Source of the DNA: Thiosymbion sp942492625
GTDB taxonomy: Bacteria; Pseudomonadota; Gammaproteobacteria; Chromatiales; Chromatiaceae
Direction: 5' to 3'
Assembly (NCBI GenBank): GCA_942492625.1
Contig: CALOFM010000040.1
Location: forward strand, 1 to 64,000
DNA length: 64,000 nt
Made by a program: the position numbers and the translations under genes
Shown: piece after piece, positions 1 through 7,063 of the stretch
Layout of the letters: each line of letters starts with the position of its first letter
Position numbering within the stretch: position 1 is the first letter of the stretch
The notes under the pieces: model-generated
What the model was told of the DNA's origin: nothing
Database searches by the model: none
The model's input: the letters and a program-made list of their open reading frames with translations, nothing else

Positions 1-32
1 CTCCCGATAGATCGGTGCCCCCCGGCACGTTT

Positions 33-1389
33 TCAGCAAGGTTGGAACATCGATTTGGTCTTCCATGTCACCGGGTAGCCCAAGTGCTTCAGACGGACGA
101 GCAGACGTGCCCACGTCATGCGACGGTTGCCGCCGCGACGATTGAACCAGCGCAGGATGATGCGCTTTGTGCGCTCCAGGAACTGACCGACGCGGCGGCT
201 GTTGTCCGAGATGCCATGGTAGTTCACCCAGCCCCTGATCCCACGAATCACGCGGGTTAGGAGTCCATGTGTGTCGGCCGTGGTCAGATGTTTCCTGCAG
301 GTACTCACGCAGGCCTTTGAGCTTCGCCGCGAAGCGGTCCTTGCCGGCTGGTGTACTTCAGTCGCCAGTAACCGTTGCGCGTCTTGCCCCAGTAGCACGT
401 GAACCTGAGGAACGGAAGGACGTCGGTAGACGCCTCCTCTGTTGTTGGGCTCGGCATGCATGTCCGTGGCCGGCGGGCAGAACCCGCGACTTGTCCGGAT
501 GCATTTCGAGACCGTACCTGCTCAACCGTTTCGGGAGCGCCCTGAAGAAGCGTTCAGCATCATGTGGATGCTGAAAGGTGTAGACCATGTCGTCGGCGTA
601 TCGGATGCATTCGGCCCGGCCGCGTAGATGAGTCGATTTGATCGACTCGAACCACTCGTCGAGCACGTAGTGCAGGTAGATATTCGCCAGGACAGGCGAC
701 ACACTCGCTCCCTGTGGGCAGCCCCGCTCGTTGCGGGTCGTCTGTTGTCCTTCCTTGATCGGTGCGGTCATCAGCGTGTTGATCAACCCGAGGAAGCGTC
801 GGTCCGAGATCTTCCGGCTCAGAACCTGTAACAGTTCCGAGTGCGGAATCGAATCGAAGCACTTGCGGATGTCAACTTCAACGACCGCTCCCTGCCAGTT
901 GCGAAACGTTGCACGATTCAGTGCACGCAGCGCGTCGTGACAGCCTCGGCCTGGACGGAATCCGTAGGAGCAGTCGAGAAAGCGCGGTTCGTAGACCGCT
1001 TGGAGAACCGTGCTGACGGCAAGCTGGACCAGCTTGTCCTCGATGCACGAGATCGCCAGCGGCCGCGTCCCGCCGTCTGCCTTTGGGATTCGCCTCACCC
1101 TGGCCGGCTTGGGCCGGTAGGTCCCTCGGCGAAGTCGCTTGACGAGATCGCTGACGCGCTCGTCGAGTTGTTCGCCGTAGGCTTCCTTGCTCACCCCATC
1201 GATACCGACGGCCTTGCTCCCATCCAGCCGTTGGTAGAGCTCCTTCAGCATGTCCGCGTCGATCACGTGGCCCAGATTGCTGAACACACACTGTTCGTCG
1301 TGCGCTGAACGCTTGCCTATGCGATCGAGTTTCGTTGACCATGGTGATCCGTCGTAGCTGGGTACGGCCATTGTTTCGCCCTCACGCAC
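33..1389 (-). pseudogene. ltrA: group II intron reverse transcriptase/maturase, frameshifted
   Basis: Retrohoming reverse transcriptase of a group II intron. The first ~320 residues (1389 down to about 430) carry the RT fingers and palm, with the CSYGFRPGRGCHDAL block, the QGASVSPVLANIYLHYVLD block and the YADD catalytic motif. After the PDKSRVLPAG segment the frame is lost. The next stretch (a FTCYWGKTRNGYW-like block near 360-410) lies in another frame, and the C-terminal maturase part (GWVNYHG and RRMTWARLL) is in a third frame ending at 33. At least two frameshifts therefore break the maturase domain and the protein is probably dead. Intron domains V and VI would lie left of base 1 and are not visible. 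Confidence 0.85.
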
Positions 1390-1640
1390 GATCTATCTGC
1401 CGGCCCTTCGCTCCACGGTCATTACCCGCTTCATCGCTACTATGGCCGACTCCGACTTCCATGGCGCCGTCTCGGGTGTCTCGTGCGTTAACACTTGGTC
1501 GCCCGATACTTCCGTCCTCGAAGGACGCCATGGATCTCCTGGGTTCCGTCGCACATCTCTACAAACTCGCCGACGCCTGAGACTCCGGTGGATTGGCACG
1601 AGTCGGATTCACCCGGTGCACCTCGCCATGCCTGTTGCTT
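1390..1640 (-). ncRNA. probable 5' part of the group II intron RNA
   Basis: This stretch lies directly upstream of the reverse transcriptase, where intron RNA domains I to IV should be, and has no convincing reading frame on either strand. It contains a purine-rich tract of the kind common just before intron-encoded ORFs (minus strand, about 1400-1430). I could not identify a GUGYG intron start or fold the RNA, so the upstream limit is arbitrary. Confidence 0.35.
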
Positions 1641-1849
1641 GCCATCTGGACCAAGATGTCAGCTCTCCACGATCACGGATTTCGGAGCTGTCGCGTTCAC
1701 CATTCGGTTTCGGCTCGAATGTTTCGCTGTCTACGCTTCGTCCCCTTTGTTGCCGCCGGGGACGCAAGACTCGCTACACAGTGGAGCGGGTTCCTCCTTC
1801 TGTGGCAGGACTTGCACCTGCAAGATGTGCGCGGCTTTTCCCAGCGCAC

Positions 1850-2160
1850 GGCCCAAACCGTCAAAAACCTGCAGTAGGCATTGCGCGTCTCGGACCTTCT
1901 GGAGAAGAAGGGGCGTAACAAAACCTCTACGTGTCAGGTGGTTGTCGCCGGTTTGGGCACGACAATGCTTTCGATAGCCGCATTGACGTGCCGTCGGAAG
2001 CCGCACCGATTCAGCCGCCGTCAGATCCATATCCGTGCACGAATGAAGGATGCAGACGTACTTCGTGCTCCGCACAGGCTCGTAAGCTTATGATTTCTCG
2101 TGATGGTTGACATGCGCTGCCCGTCACCCCCCTTAGTGCAGAAAACTGACGGTTTGGGCC
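1850..2160. repeat. element bounded by 14-bp inverted repeats (GGCCCAAACCGTCA family)
   Basis: GGCCCAAACCGTCA at 1850-1863 is repeated in exact inverted form at 2147-2160. The intervening 283 bases hold no supported gene. The same arm sequence forms the outer stem of two compact hairpins at 46236-46304 and 48957-49023, so this may be a longer, MITE-like member of one palindromic repeat family. Confidence 0.5.
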
Positions 2161-2526
2161 AAAACCACCAAGGGTGTTTGGTAATAAACCGGGAGATGGA
2201 TATCAAATGGGTCCAACCATCCCCGGCGCAGTATCCGACCTTCGGTGCCACTTGATCAATCGCCGGAAGCGGTCGGGACGTATGGTCAGAAACGGCGGAT
2301 GTGATCGCGCATGTGGGGGCGCAGACGCGATACCAGCTCCTTCGTGACCGGTAGGCCCTCGGCGGCCATGTCGGACAGCAGCTCGGTTATGGGTCCGATC
2401 AGGATACGTGTAAAACAGTAGTAACCTCAGCGCGCCCTTCCCTTCTGGCCCCTGTCGAGAATCTCCGCGGGCTCGCGGTATGAGCTACCGCGGCGGGTGG
2501 CCTCTTCTCGTATCAGGTGGCGGCCT
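2161..2526. other. intergenic, with remnant of the WGR leader repeat
   Basis: There is no gene here. Bases 2407-2490 resemble 5862-5975: both hold a GTGTAAAA tract, then AGTAGTAACCTCAGCGCG, then a small hairpin. In this copy the hairpin is GGCTC at 2470-2474 and GAGCT at 2482-2486. It corresponds to the conserved hairpin 41 nt upstream of the WGR genes at 5072, 28365 and 40802, but no start codon or WGR sequence follows. Confidence 0.45.
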
Positions 2527-2817
2527 TCAGCTGAGCGATGTTGTCCGCTGCCGCGGGTTCCTCTTCTCCACGCCCAGCTCCGGCTCCTTGCCCTTCAGTG
2601 CCCGTTCCACGTTTTTGGCGTTGCGCGCGAGATAGATGGTGATCTCTTCGAGATCACTTTCCGATAGCTCCGGCAGGACCTTGTCGTGGCGCAGGAGCCG
2701 AGCCAGGCGATCGGCGTTCTCCAGGGCCTTGTCGTAGGCATCCGCGGCCTTCTTGTCGGTCGTGCGCAATCTCTCCGTTCCCTTGTGGTCTTTGACGACG
2801 TACTCGATTTCGATCAC
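2527..2817 (-). CDS. yebG: YebG family SOS-associated protein
   Basis: Small YebG-family protein; in enterobacteria yebG is a LexA-controlled, DNA-damage-inducible gene of unknown biochemical role. I chose the GTG at 2817-2815 because it gives 96 residues, the length of E. coli YebG, begins with the family's IEIEYVV strand and sits about 8 nt after a GGGAG ribosome site. The conserved KKAADAYDKALENADRLA helix follows, then the acidic ELSESDLEEITIYLA region. An upstream ATG would add 19 poorly conserved residues. Two LexA-type proteins are encoded 1-2 kb away, fitting an SOS cluster. No CTG-N10-CAG LexA box is present, but a different dyad lies at 2882-2899. Confidence 0.85.
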   Translation of the reverse strand: MIEIEYVVKDHKGTERLRTTDKKAADAYDKALENADRLARLLRHDKVLPELSESDLEEITIYLARNAKNVERALKGKEPELGVEKRNPRQRTTSLS

Positions 2818-2881
2818 GGTGTGAAGCTCCCGATACGTTGTGGGATCGCGCCGTCGGCGGGTGACGGCGGCCAATTCATTG

Positions 2882-2899
2882 AGTATTACAGGAAATACT
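2882..2899. promoter_or_regulatory. AGTATT-N6-AATACT dyad upstream of yebG
   Basis: A perfect 6+6 inverted repeat lies about 65 bases upstream of the yebG start and about 80 bases upstream of the sulfur globule start, between the two divergent genes. It could be an operator for either. It does not match the enterobacterial LexA box and it differs from the GAAC-N7-GAAC pair near lexA. Confidence 0.35.
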
Positions 2900-2975
2900 A
2901 ATACACTGTCTCGCGTGAGTTCGCGTACACAGACGCCTCGCTTGCTGCATTTACATACAATTGAGGAACTACTCG

Positions 2976-3344
2976 ATGAAAAAGCTTGCTACTGCCGCTG
3001 CTATCGCCGCTCTGCTTGGCGCTTCCGCTTCCGCTTCCGCCTTCTGGGGCGGCGGTCCTTGGGGTGGCAGCCCCTGGGGGGGCGGGGGAAACGACTGGTG
3101 GAACGACATGATGGGCGACGGCTACGGTGACTTCAACATGAACATGTCCGGCGGCGGGCGTGGTTTCGGTCGCGGATACAATCGTTACCGTGACTACTAC
3201 GGTTACGGCCCCTACGGTTATGGCGGCGGCCCCTGGGGCGGCGGCTACGGCGCTCCCTACTACGGTGGCGGATACCCCTACGCGGCGCCTTACGGTGCTC
3301 CCCCGGCACCTGCTGCAGCTCCGGCTCCCGCCGAGACGAAATAA
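2976..3344 (+). CDS. sgp: sulfur globule protein (Sgp/CV1 type)
   Basis: Structural coat protein of the periplasmic sulfur globules that purple sulfur bacteria form while oxidising sulfide or thiosulfate. The 122-residue protein starts with a signal peptide (MKKLATAAAIAALLGASASA, cut near SAFW) and continues with Gly/Tyr/Trp/Asn-rich sequence. It has the family hallmark GDGYGDFNMNMS, then an RGYNRYRDYYGYGPYGYGG repeat zone and a Pro/Ala-rich tail. ATG 2976 follows a GAGGA site, whereas an ATG five codons upstream lacks one. Its presence is the main reason to place the window in Chromatiaceae. It is a single copy here with no neighbouring sulfur-oxidation operon; the paralogue type (SgpA, B or C) cannot be assigned by eye. 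Confidence 0.88.
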   Translation: MKKLATAAAIAALLGASASASAFWGGGPWGGSPWGGGGNDWWNDMMGDGYGDFNMNMSGGGRGFGRGYNRYRDYYGYGPYGYGGGPWGGGYGAPYYGGGYPYAAPYGAPPAPAAAPAPAETK

Positions 3345-3438
3345 GGGGAGCCTGCCCATCTGAACGCGGTGTAATGCACAGGGAGGTGTATTCCCGCAGT
3401 ACGGGTTTCGCCAAGCACATTGAATCGGTTCAATGCAG

Positions 3439-3468
3439 CACCGACGCCCGTCCGTTTTGGCGTCGGTG
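3439..3468 (+). terminator. strong hairpin after the sulfur globule gene
   Basis: Perfect 10-bp stem CACCGACGCC / GGCGTCGGTG with a 10-nt loop, 95 bases after the sulfur globule stop. There is no T-run after it, so it may stabilise the mRNA 3' end rather than act as a classical intrinsic terminator. Confidence 0.55.
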
Positions 3469-3554
3469 GATGGTTGGTAAGCAGCAAGCAGTATCGCAGT
3501 AGCAAGCTCCTTCCTCCGGCGCCACCCTCCCTCGTTCCGGTATAATTCTTCCAC

Positions 3555-3573
3555 GCGCTGCAAGCGCTTTTTT
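3555..3573 (+). terminator. short GC hairpin followed by T6
   Basis: GCGCT, loop GCA, AGCGC, then six T residues at 3568-3573, in the space between the sulfur globule gene and the convergent lexA. The stem is only five pairs, but the arrangement is that of an intrinsic terminator for plus-strand transcripts. Confidence 0.45.
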
Positions 3574-3718
3574 GTGCGCCCATTCTCGCGTTTCGGTGGC
3601 TCGGTTGGCGAGTGGGTGGCCGCACTTGCCCGGATTCCACGCAGTACCCGCTCGTCCGAGATAGGCTTCCGGCCGATTGAAGAGCTTCTCCGTCGGATAG
3701 GCTTGCAGGCCGCTGCGG

Positions 3719-4318
3719 TTACCGATAAGAACGCATCTGTCCCACCAGTACACCTTGGATCCGCACCTCTTTCGGATCGAGCTCCATCGCTTCCATGGTG
3801 CTGTTTTCCGGATACAGAATCGTGCGTCCCGGTTCCTGGACAATCCGCTTCAATGTAGCTTCCTCTCCTCGCACGAGAGCTACGACGATCTCGCCATTTC
3901 CGGCGTAGCCGCGTTGCTCGATCACGACCTGGTCCCCATCCAGAATCCCGGCCTCGCACATGGAGTCCCCGACGACCTGTAAGACATAGCAAGGCTTGTC
4001 CGTGCGCAGGTGAGGCGGGACTTGGATATGTTCTGGCTGCGCCACGGCCTCGATCGGCCGACCGGCGGCGATCTTTCCGAGAAACGGAATGCCATCTTCT
4101 ACGGGCTCGTCCGCAATCAAGCGGATGCCCCGATGCTGCCCGGACATCGGTTCCAGGAAACCGGCCTGAATCAGCGCTTGAACATGCTTGTGCAGCGATC
4201 CGCGCGAGCGCAATCCGAGCATCGCGCACAGCTCCCCCAAGGTGGGTGGGTGCTCGAAGAGCTCGGGGTTATCGCGCAGGAAATCCAGAATCTCTTGTTG
4301 GCGTCTGGTGAGTCGCAT
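3719..4318 (-). CDS. lexA: LexA SOS repressor
   Basis: Repressor of the DNA-damage response, inactivated by RecA-stimulated self-cleavage. The 199-residue form begins MRLTRRQQEILDFLRD, aligning with the family N-terminus; an ATG ten codons upstream (4348) is possible and neither has a clear ribosome site. Residues 1-65 form the winged-helix domain. The cleavage bond is Ala85-Gly86 in KIAAGRPIE, the nucleophile Ser119 lies in VVGDSM, and the general base Lys157 in ATLKRIV. It is divergent from the S24 protein at 4428, with a GAAC-N7-GAAC pair between them that could be the shared operator. Confidence 0.9.
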   Translation of the reverse strand: MRLTRRQQEILDFLRDNPELFEHPPTLGELCAMLGLRSRGSLHKHVQALIQAGFLEPMSGQHRGIRLIADEPVEDGIPFLGKIAAGRPIEAVAQPEHIQVPPHLRTDKPCYVLQVVGDSMCEAGILDGDQVVIEQRGYAGNGEIVVALVRGEEATLKRIVQEPGRTILYPENSTMEAMELDPKEVRIQGVLVGQMRSYR

Positions 4319-4367
4319 GGCGGAGATGTTTTCTTTTTGCTCTCTCATTGTATGCTAGGCTGATGGA

Positions 4368-4382
4368 GAACAAGTAGAGAAC
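4368..4382. promoter_or_regulatory. GAAC-N7-GAAC, candidate LexA operator
   Basis: An exact direct repeat GAAC AAGTAGA GAAC lies in the lexA/S24 intergenic gap, 49 bases from the lexA start and 46 from the S24 start. Read on the minus strand it is GTTC-N7-GTTC, the operator form known from alphaproteobacterial LexA. Assignment to this LexA is inference. Confidence 0.45.
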
Positions 4383-4427
4383 CTGCAATCCGCGAGATTT
4401 CGCGGACGCCAGCTACAGGAGCCAGCC

Positions 4428-4889
4428 ATGCAAACCGTCGCCTACCTCCTGCCCAAACGCCGGCACACGACCTGGAACCCGGCGTTGGAGCCCCTGGAAA
4501 TGGCCGCCGAAGCCGGCGTCCCGGTCCCGTTGCTCGGCTATGTCTCCGCCGGTCAGCCGGTCGAGATCCCGGAGGACCGGGAAACCGTCACCGTCCCGAG
4601 GCACATGGTGCGCAAGAACAGCTATGCGCTGCGGGTGCGGGGACACTCGATGATCGACGACCACATCCAGGACGGCGACATCATCATCGTGGAGAAACGC
4701 GAGACCGCGGAGAACGGCGAATCGGTGGTCGCCATGATCAACGGCGAGCGGGTGACGCTGAAACGCTTCTTTGTGGAGGCGGACGGGATTCGGCTGCAAC
4801 CGGCCAATCCAAGCATGGAGCCGATCTATCTGCGCCACGAAGAACTGCAGATCCTCGGGATCGTCGCTGGCGTAATACGCCAGAGCTGA
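4428..4889 (+). CDS. LexA/UmuD-like S24 peptidase without DNA-binding domain
   Basis: Self-cleaving S24 serine protease fold of 153 residues. It has the cleavage site Ala41-Gly42 in GYVSAGQPVE, the nucleophile Ser74 in VRGHSMIDD and Lys112 in VTLKRFF, so the autoproteolytic centre is complete. The first 35 residues are short and contain no winged helix, unlike the neighbouring LexA. That size and layout are those of UmuD, the polymerase V subunit activated by RecA, but no umuC follows. It could also be a LexA paralogue that lost its DNA-binding half. Its divergence from lexA across a shared operator suggests SOS control. Confidence 0.75.
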   Translation: MQTVAYLLPKRRHTTWNPALEPLEMAAEAGVPVPLLGYVSAGQPVEIPEDRETVTVPRHMVRKNSYALRVRGHSMIDDHIQDGDIIIVEKRETAENGESVVAMINGERVTLKRFFVEADGIRLQPANPSMEPIYLRHEELQILGIVAGVIRQS

Positions 4890-5030
4890 TGGGCAACCCC
4901 GGAGCGCGAACGAGAAAAACCGACAGTATGCCAGCCGGTCTCCGGTGCCATGTGTCGGCGTGACCCTGGCTCTTGAACGCTTCGCCAGTGTGCGCGCACC
5001 CTCTTAACCGTGCTGTTGAAGGTCTGCGCG
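4890..5030. other. short intergenic region upstream of the WGR leader
   Basis: No gene or clear signal was seen in this stretch. Confidence 0.4.
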
Positions 5031-5071
5031 GGCTCGCCAAGTGAGCCACCGCAACGCCTCAACTGCATAGC
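5031..5071 (+). promoter_or_regulatory. conserved 41-nt leader hairpin of WGR gene (copy 1)
   Basis: GGCTC (5031-5035), seven bases, GAGCC (5043-5047), then a spacer to ATG 5072. The same hairpin begins exactly 41 nt before the start codons at 28365 and 40802, and a fourth half-decayed copy begins the same way at 5944-5973. Constant spacing suggests an mRNA leader structure or operator. Confidence 0.55.
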
Positions 5072-5365
5072 ATGGACGAGTCCCCGCAGCATCACGCCCG
5101 GGTCAATCCAGAGAAGGCCCGCTACTACCAGGTTCACCTGGCCCGGGACCTGTTCGGCGACTGGTCCCTGCGCAAGGTCCGGGGCGGCATCGGCTCCTGC
5201 CACGGCAGGATGCACAGCACCGGTGTTGCCTCCTACGACGAGGGCATCGTGCAGGTCCGCGAGATCTCCAAGCGACGCGGCCAGCACGGTTATCTACGCA
5301 TCTTTCTTCCGCCCATCCGGCAGTCTTCCGACACGGGGGCAACCGCTCAGTCGGCTGGCGCTTAG
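5072..5365 (+). CDS. small WGR-domain protein (copy 1)
   Basis: 97-residue protein made of a single WGR domain, the nucleic-acid-binding fold also found in PARPs and MolR-type regulators. Visible core: KARYYQVHLARDLFGDWSLRKVRGGIG, SYDEGIVQVREISKRRGQHGY. The name-giving motif reads V-R-G here and W-G in the copy at 40802. Two further family members lie in the window: an intact one at 40802 and a decayed one at 28365, both divergent from Rpn-like nuclease genes. This copy instead follows the S24 gene on the same strand, 182 bases downstream. The function of stand-alone WGR proteins is not known to me. Confidence 0.75.
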   Translation: MDESPQHHARVNPEKARYYQVHLARDLFGDWSLRKVRGGIGSCHGRMHSTGVASYDEGIVQVREISKRRGQHGYLRIFLPPIRQSSDTGATAQSAGA

Positions 5366-6125
5366 CTGCTACCACGGACGTTTCGCACCAGGGGGGTGGA
5401 TTCTAGCCGTTCCAACAGTCCTTCGGCAGCCCGGGTCGAAATGCCCACAACCAGATCCACGGCCGACAGGATACACCAGCAACAGAATCGAATCTTTCAC
5501 ATTAAATTTGCGCTATAACGTGCTTTGTGAATTATGTTCATCAACTTCACGCTCTACTTGAGGTTATGCGCTGAACCATGACCTGTCCGCATCTCGCAGG
5601 CACGCCTCCTCGCCGCTCCCCGAAGCGCGGGGGCCTGAAGGAACGGCCAATATTCCGACCAAACTTTAGCCAGCCACCCCAACCCACTGTCAAATAAACC
5701 GAACGCCCGCCTTTGCCACAGCCTGTCCACAGAGGTCGCCACAGAAGCGGTGGAGAAGTATTTCGCAACCTATGGCCGTTTATTGAGGCATCGGTGCCAA
5801 GATCGGGCGCGGTGTGGTCGGTGATGCCGTCAAACGTGTTCGCCACAGCCCGGTGGCGTACCGTGTAAAAAGTAGTAACCTCAGCGCGTCCTCTCCATTC
5901 GTCCTGTTGACTCTCTCCGCGGATTTGCCGGATGAGCCACCGCAACGCCTAGACCGCACAGCATGGACGCTTCCCCGCGGCATCTGGAATCCCTGACCCC
6001 GTCACCCCCGAAGTACAAGCAACATAAAACTTGACTATAAGAATGGGTTTTTATCATAATCATATAATAATTTACTTGGTAAATTCCAGTCGGATTCTGG
6101 TAAGCACAATTGAGAGCGAAGTGAT
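5366..6125. other. gene-free interval with duplicated segments
   Basis: No gene is supported in this interval. Bases 5612-5763 resemble 41262-41405 downstream of the other intact WGR gene: both contain CGACCAAACTT(T/A)AGCCAGC, CCACAGCCT(G/A)TCCACAG and an AGAAGCGGT tract. Bases 5862-5975 repeat the WGR leader (GTAACCTCAGCGCG, GATGAGCCACCGCAACGCC and an ATG at 5973), but no WGR coding sequence follows. The A/T-rich stretch 6030-6090 probably holds the promoter of the DsrC-like gene. Confidence 0.55.
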
Positions 6126-6419
6126 ATGAACCTGCCTGAACGCGACGGCGACGGCTATCTGACCGACATGAGCCTGTGGACTCCAGAAATCGGGCGAGCT
6201 ATGGCGAACGCAGACAATGTCGAGCTCGATGACACCAAGTGGAAGCACATTTTGAAGGCCCGCGACTTCTTTGAAGAACAGTCCGTGGTACCGCCCATCC
6301 GCAAATTCTCCAAATATTGCGGCGAGGATCAGAAGGCCATGTTCAAGCTGTGGATGACCGGTCCCATGAAGCCGATCACCAAGTACGGCGGCCTTCCCAA
6401 GCCCACCGGCTGCGTCTGA
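6126..6419 (+). CDS. DsrC/TusE/DsvC family sulfur-relay protein
   Basis: Sulfur-carrier protein of the DsrC/TusE family, 97 residues. The core (LTDMSLWTPEIGRAMANADN) and the C-terminal signature KYGGLPKPTGCV place it clearly in the family, with the penultimate cysteine that carries the persulfide. The second cysteine of true DsrC, about ten residues upstream in the arm, is absent (Tyr/Gly there), so it is TusE-like and cannot form the intramolecular trisulfide used with DsrAB. An extra cysteine sits in KFSKYCGEDQ. It is followed 102 bases later by an unknown CxxCxxC protein on the same strand. It fits the sulfur-oxidising host. Confidence 0.85.
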   Translation: MNLPERDGDGYLTDMSLWTPEIGRAMANADNVELDDTKWKHILKARDFFEEQSVVPPIRKFSKYCGEDQKAMFKLWMTGPMKPITKYGGLPKPTGCV

Positions 6420-6521
6420 CTGCCTGCTGCGGAATGGGTGGAATCTCTGCCCATTTCGCCTCCCCGGCGATTTCTCCTTAACCGTCGGAAAGTCTTTGAT
6501 AGATCGAAAGGAGCTGAAAAC

Positions 6522-6884
6522 ATGCGCCCGCTACGCTGGAGAAGCCGTTTTCGGACCGGCGACGCTTCGGCGGACCGGCGCAACCGCGCGTTTGTCGATT
6601 CCCTCAACAGATCAATCAATGCCGCCGGCCAGCGTGAGCACTGCCAGGAGATGGAGGATTTCTTTAACCAGTTCAGTTCCGAGGCCGACAGGATCCTTCA
6701 AGAACGCCCCGCCGACCGCGACCTCAATCACGAATTCGGCCGCCGCCTGCTCGCCTCCGTGCCGCTGGCCCCCTTCGGTGGAAACGCTTGCCGCAAATGC
6801 GGCCTGTGCGATGCGGACCAGCAACAGATCGCGGAGCATCTCGAAGTCCCCGCTCAGTATCTTTTCGAAAGGAGCGATCCATGA
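6522..6884 (+). CDS. unknown small protein with C-x2-C-x2-C motif
   Basis: 120-residue soluble protein I do not recognise. ATG 6522 follows a GAAAGGAGCTG ribosome site. Residues 1-75 are Arg-rich then helical (RNRAFVDSLNRSINAAGQRE, MEDFFNQFSSEADRILQERP). Near the C-terminus lies ACRKCGLCDADQQQIAEHL, a metal- or Fe-S-binding-like cluster. Its place directly after the DsrC-like gene suggests, without proving, a role with that carrier. Confidence 0.6.
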   Translation: MRPLRWRSRFRTGDASADRRNRAFVDSLNRSINAAGQREHCQEMEDFFNQFSSEADRILQERPADRDLNHEFGRRLLASVPLAPFGGNACRKCGLCDADQQQIAEHLEVPAQYLFERSDP

Positions 6885-6936
6885 TCCGCCTGCGGATCTC
6901 TTGCAGGCGAGTGCCGTCGCCGATTTTTGTCCGCAT

Positions 6937-7008
6937 TCGAGACCTTTGTAGAGGTCTCAACTATGCAGAGTTGTGGCGCCGACCCCAATGCCTCCGGGTA
7001 TCGGCGCC
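6937..7008 (+). terminator. two hairpins after the DsrC-like operon
   Basis: GAGACC...GGTCTC at about 6939-6958 is followed by GGCGCCGA (6975-6982) pairing with TCGGCGCC (7001-7008). Both lie in the gap after the CxxCxxC gene and before the IS66 end at 7064. Neither has a T-run. Confidence 0.4.
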
Positions 7009-7063
7009 GTTGGATCCTCCACATAGTTACAGCTGCTGAAGGAACCGCATCAGAGGGTCAGGC

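Noticed and set aside
2820..2960. Enterobacterial LexA box (CTG-N10-CAG) before yebG
   Set aside because: No correctly oriented match; only the reversed CAG...CTG order is found.
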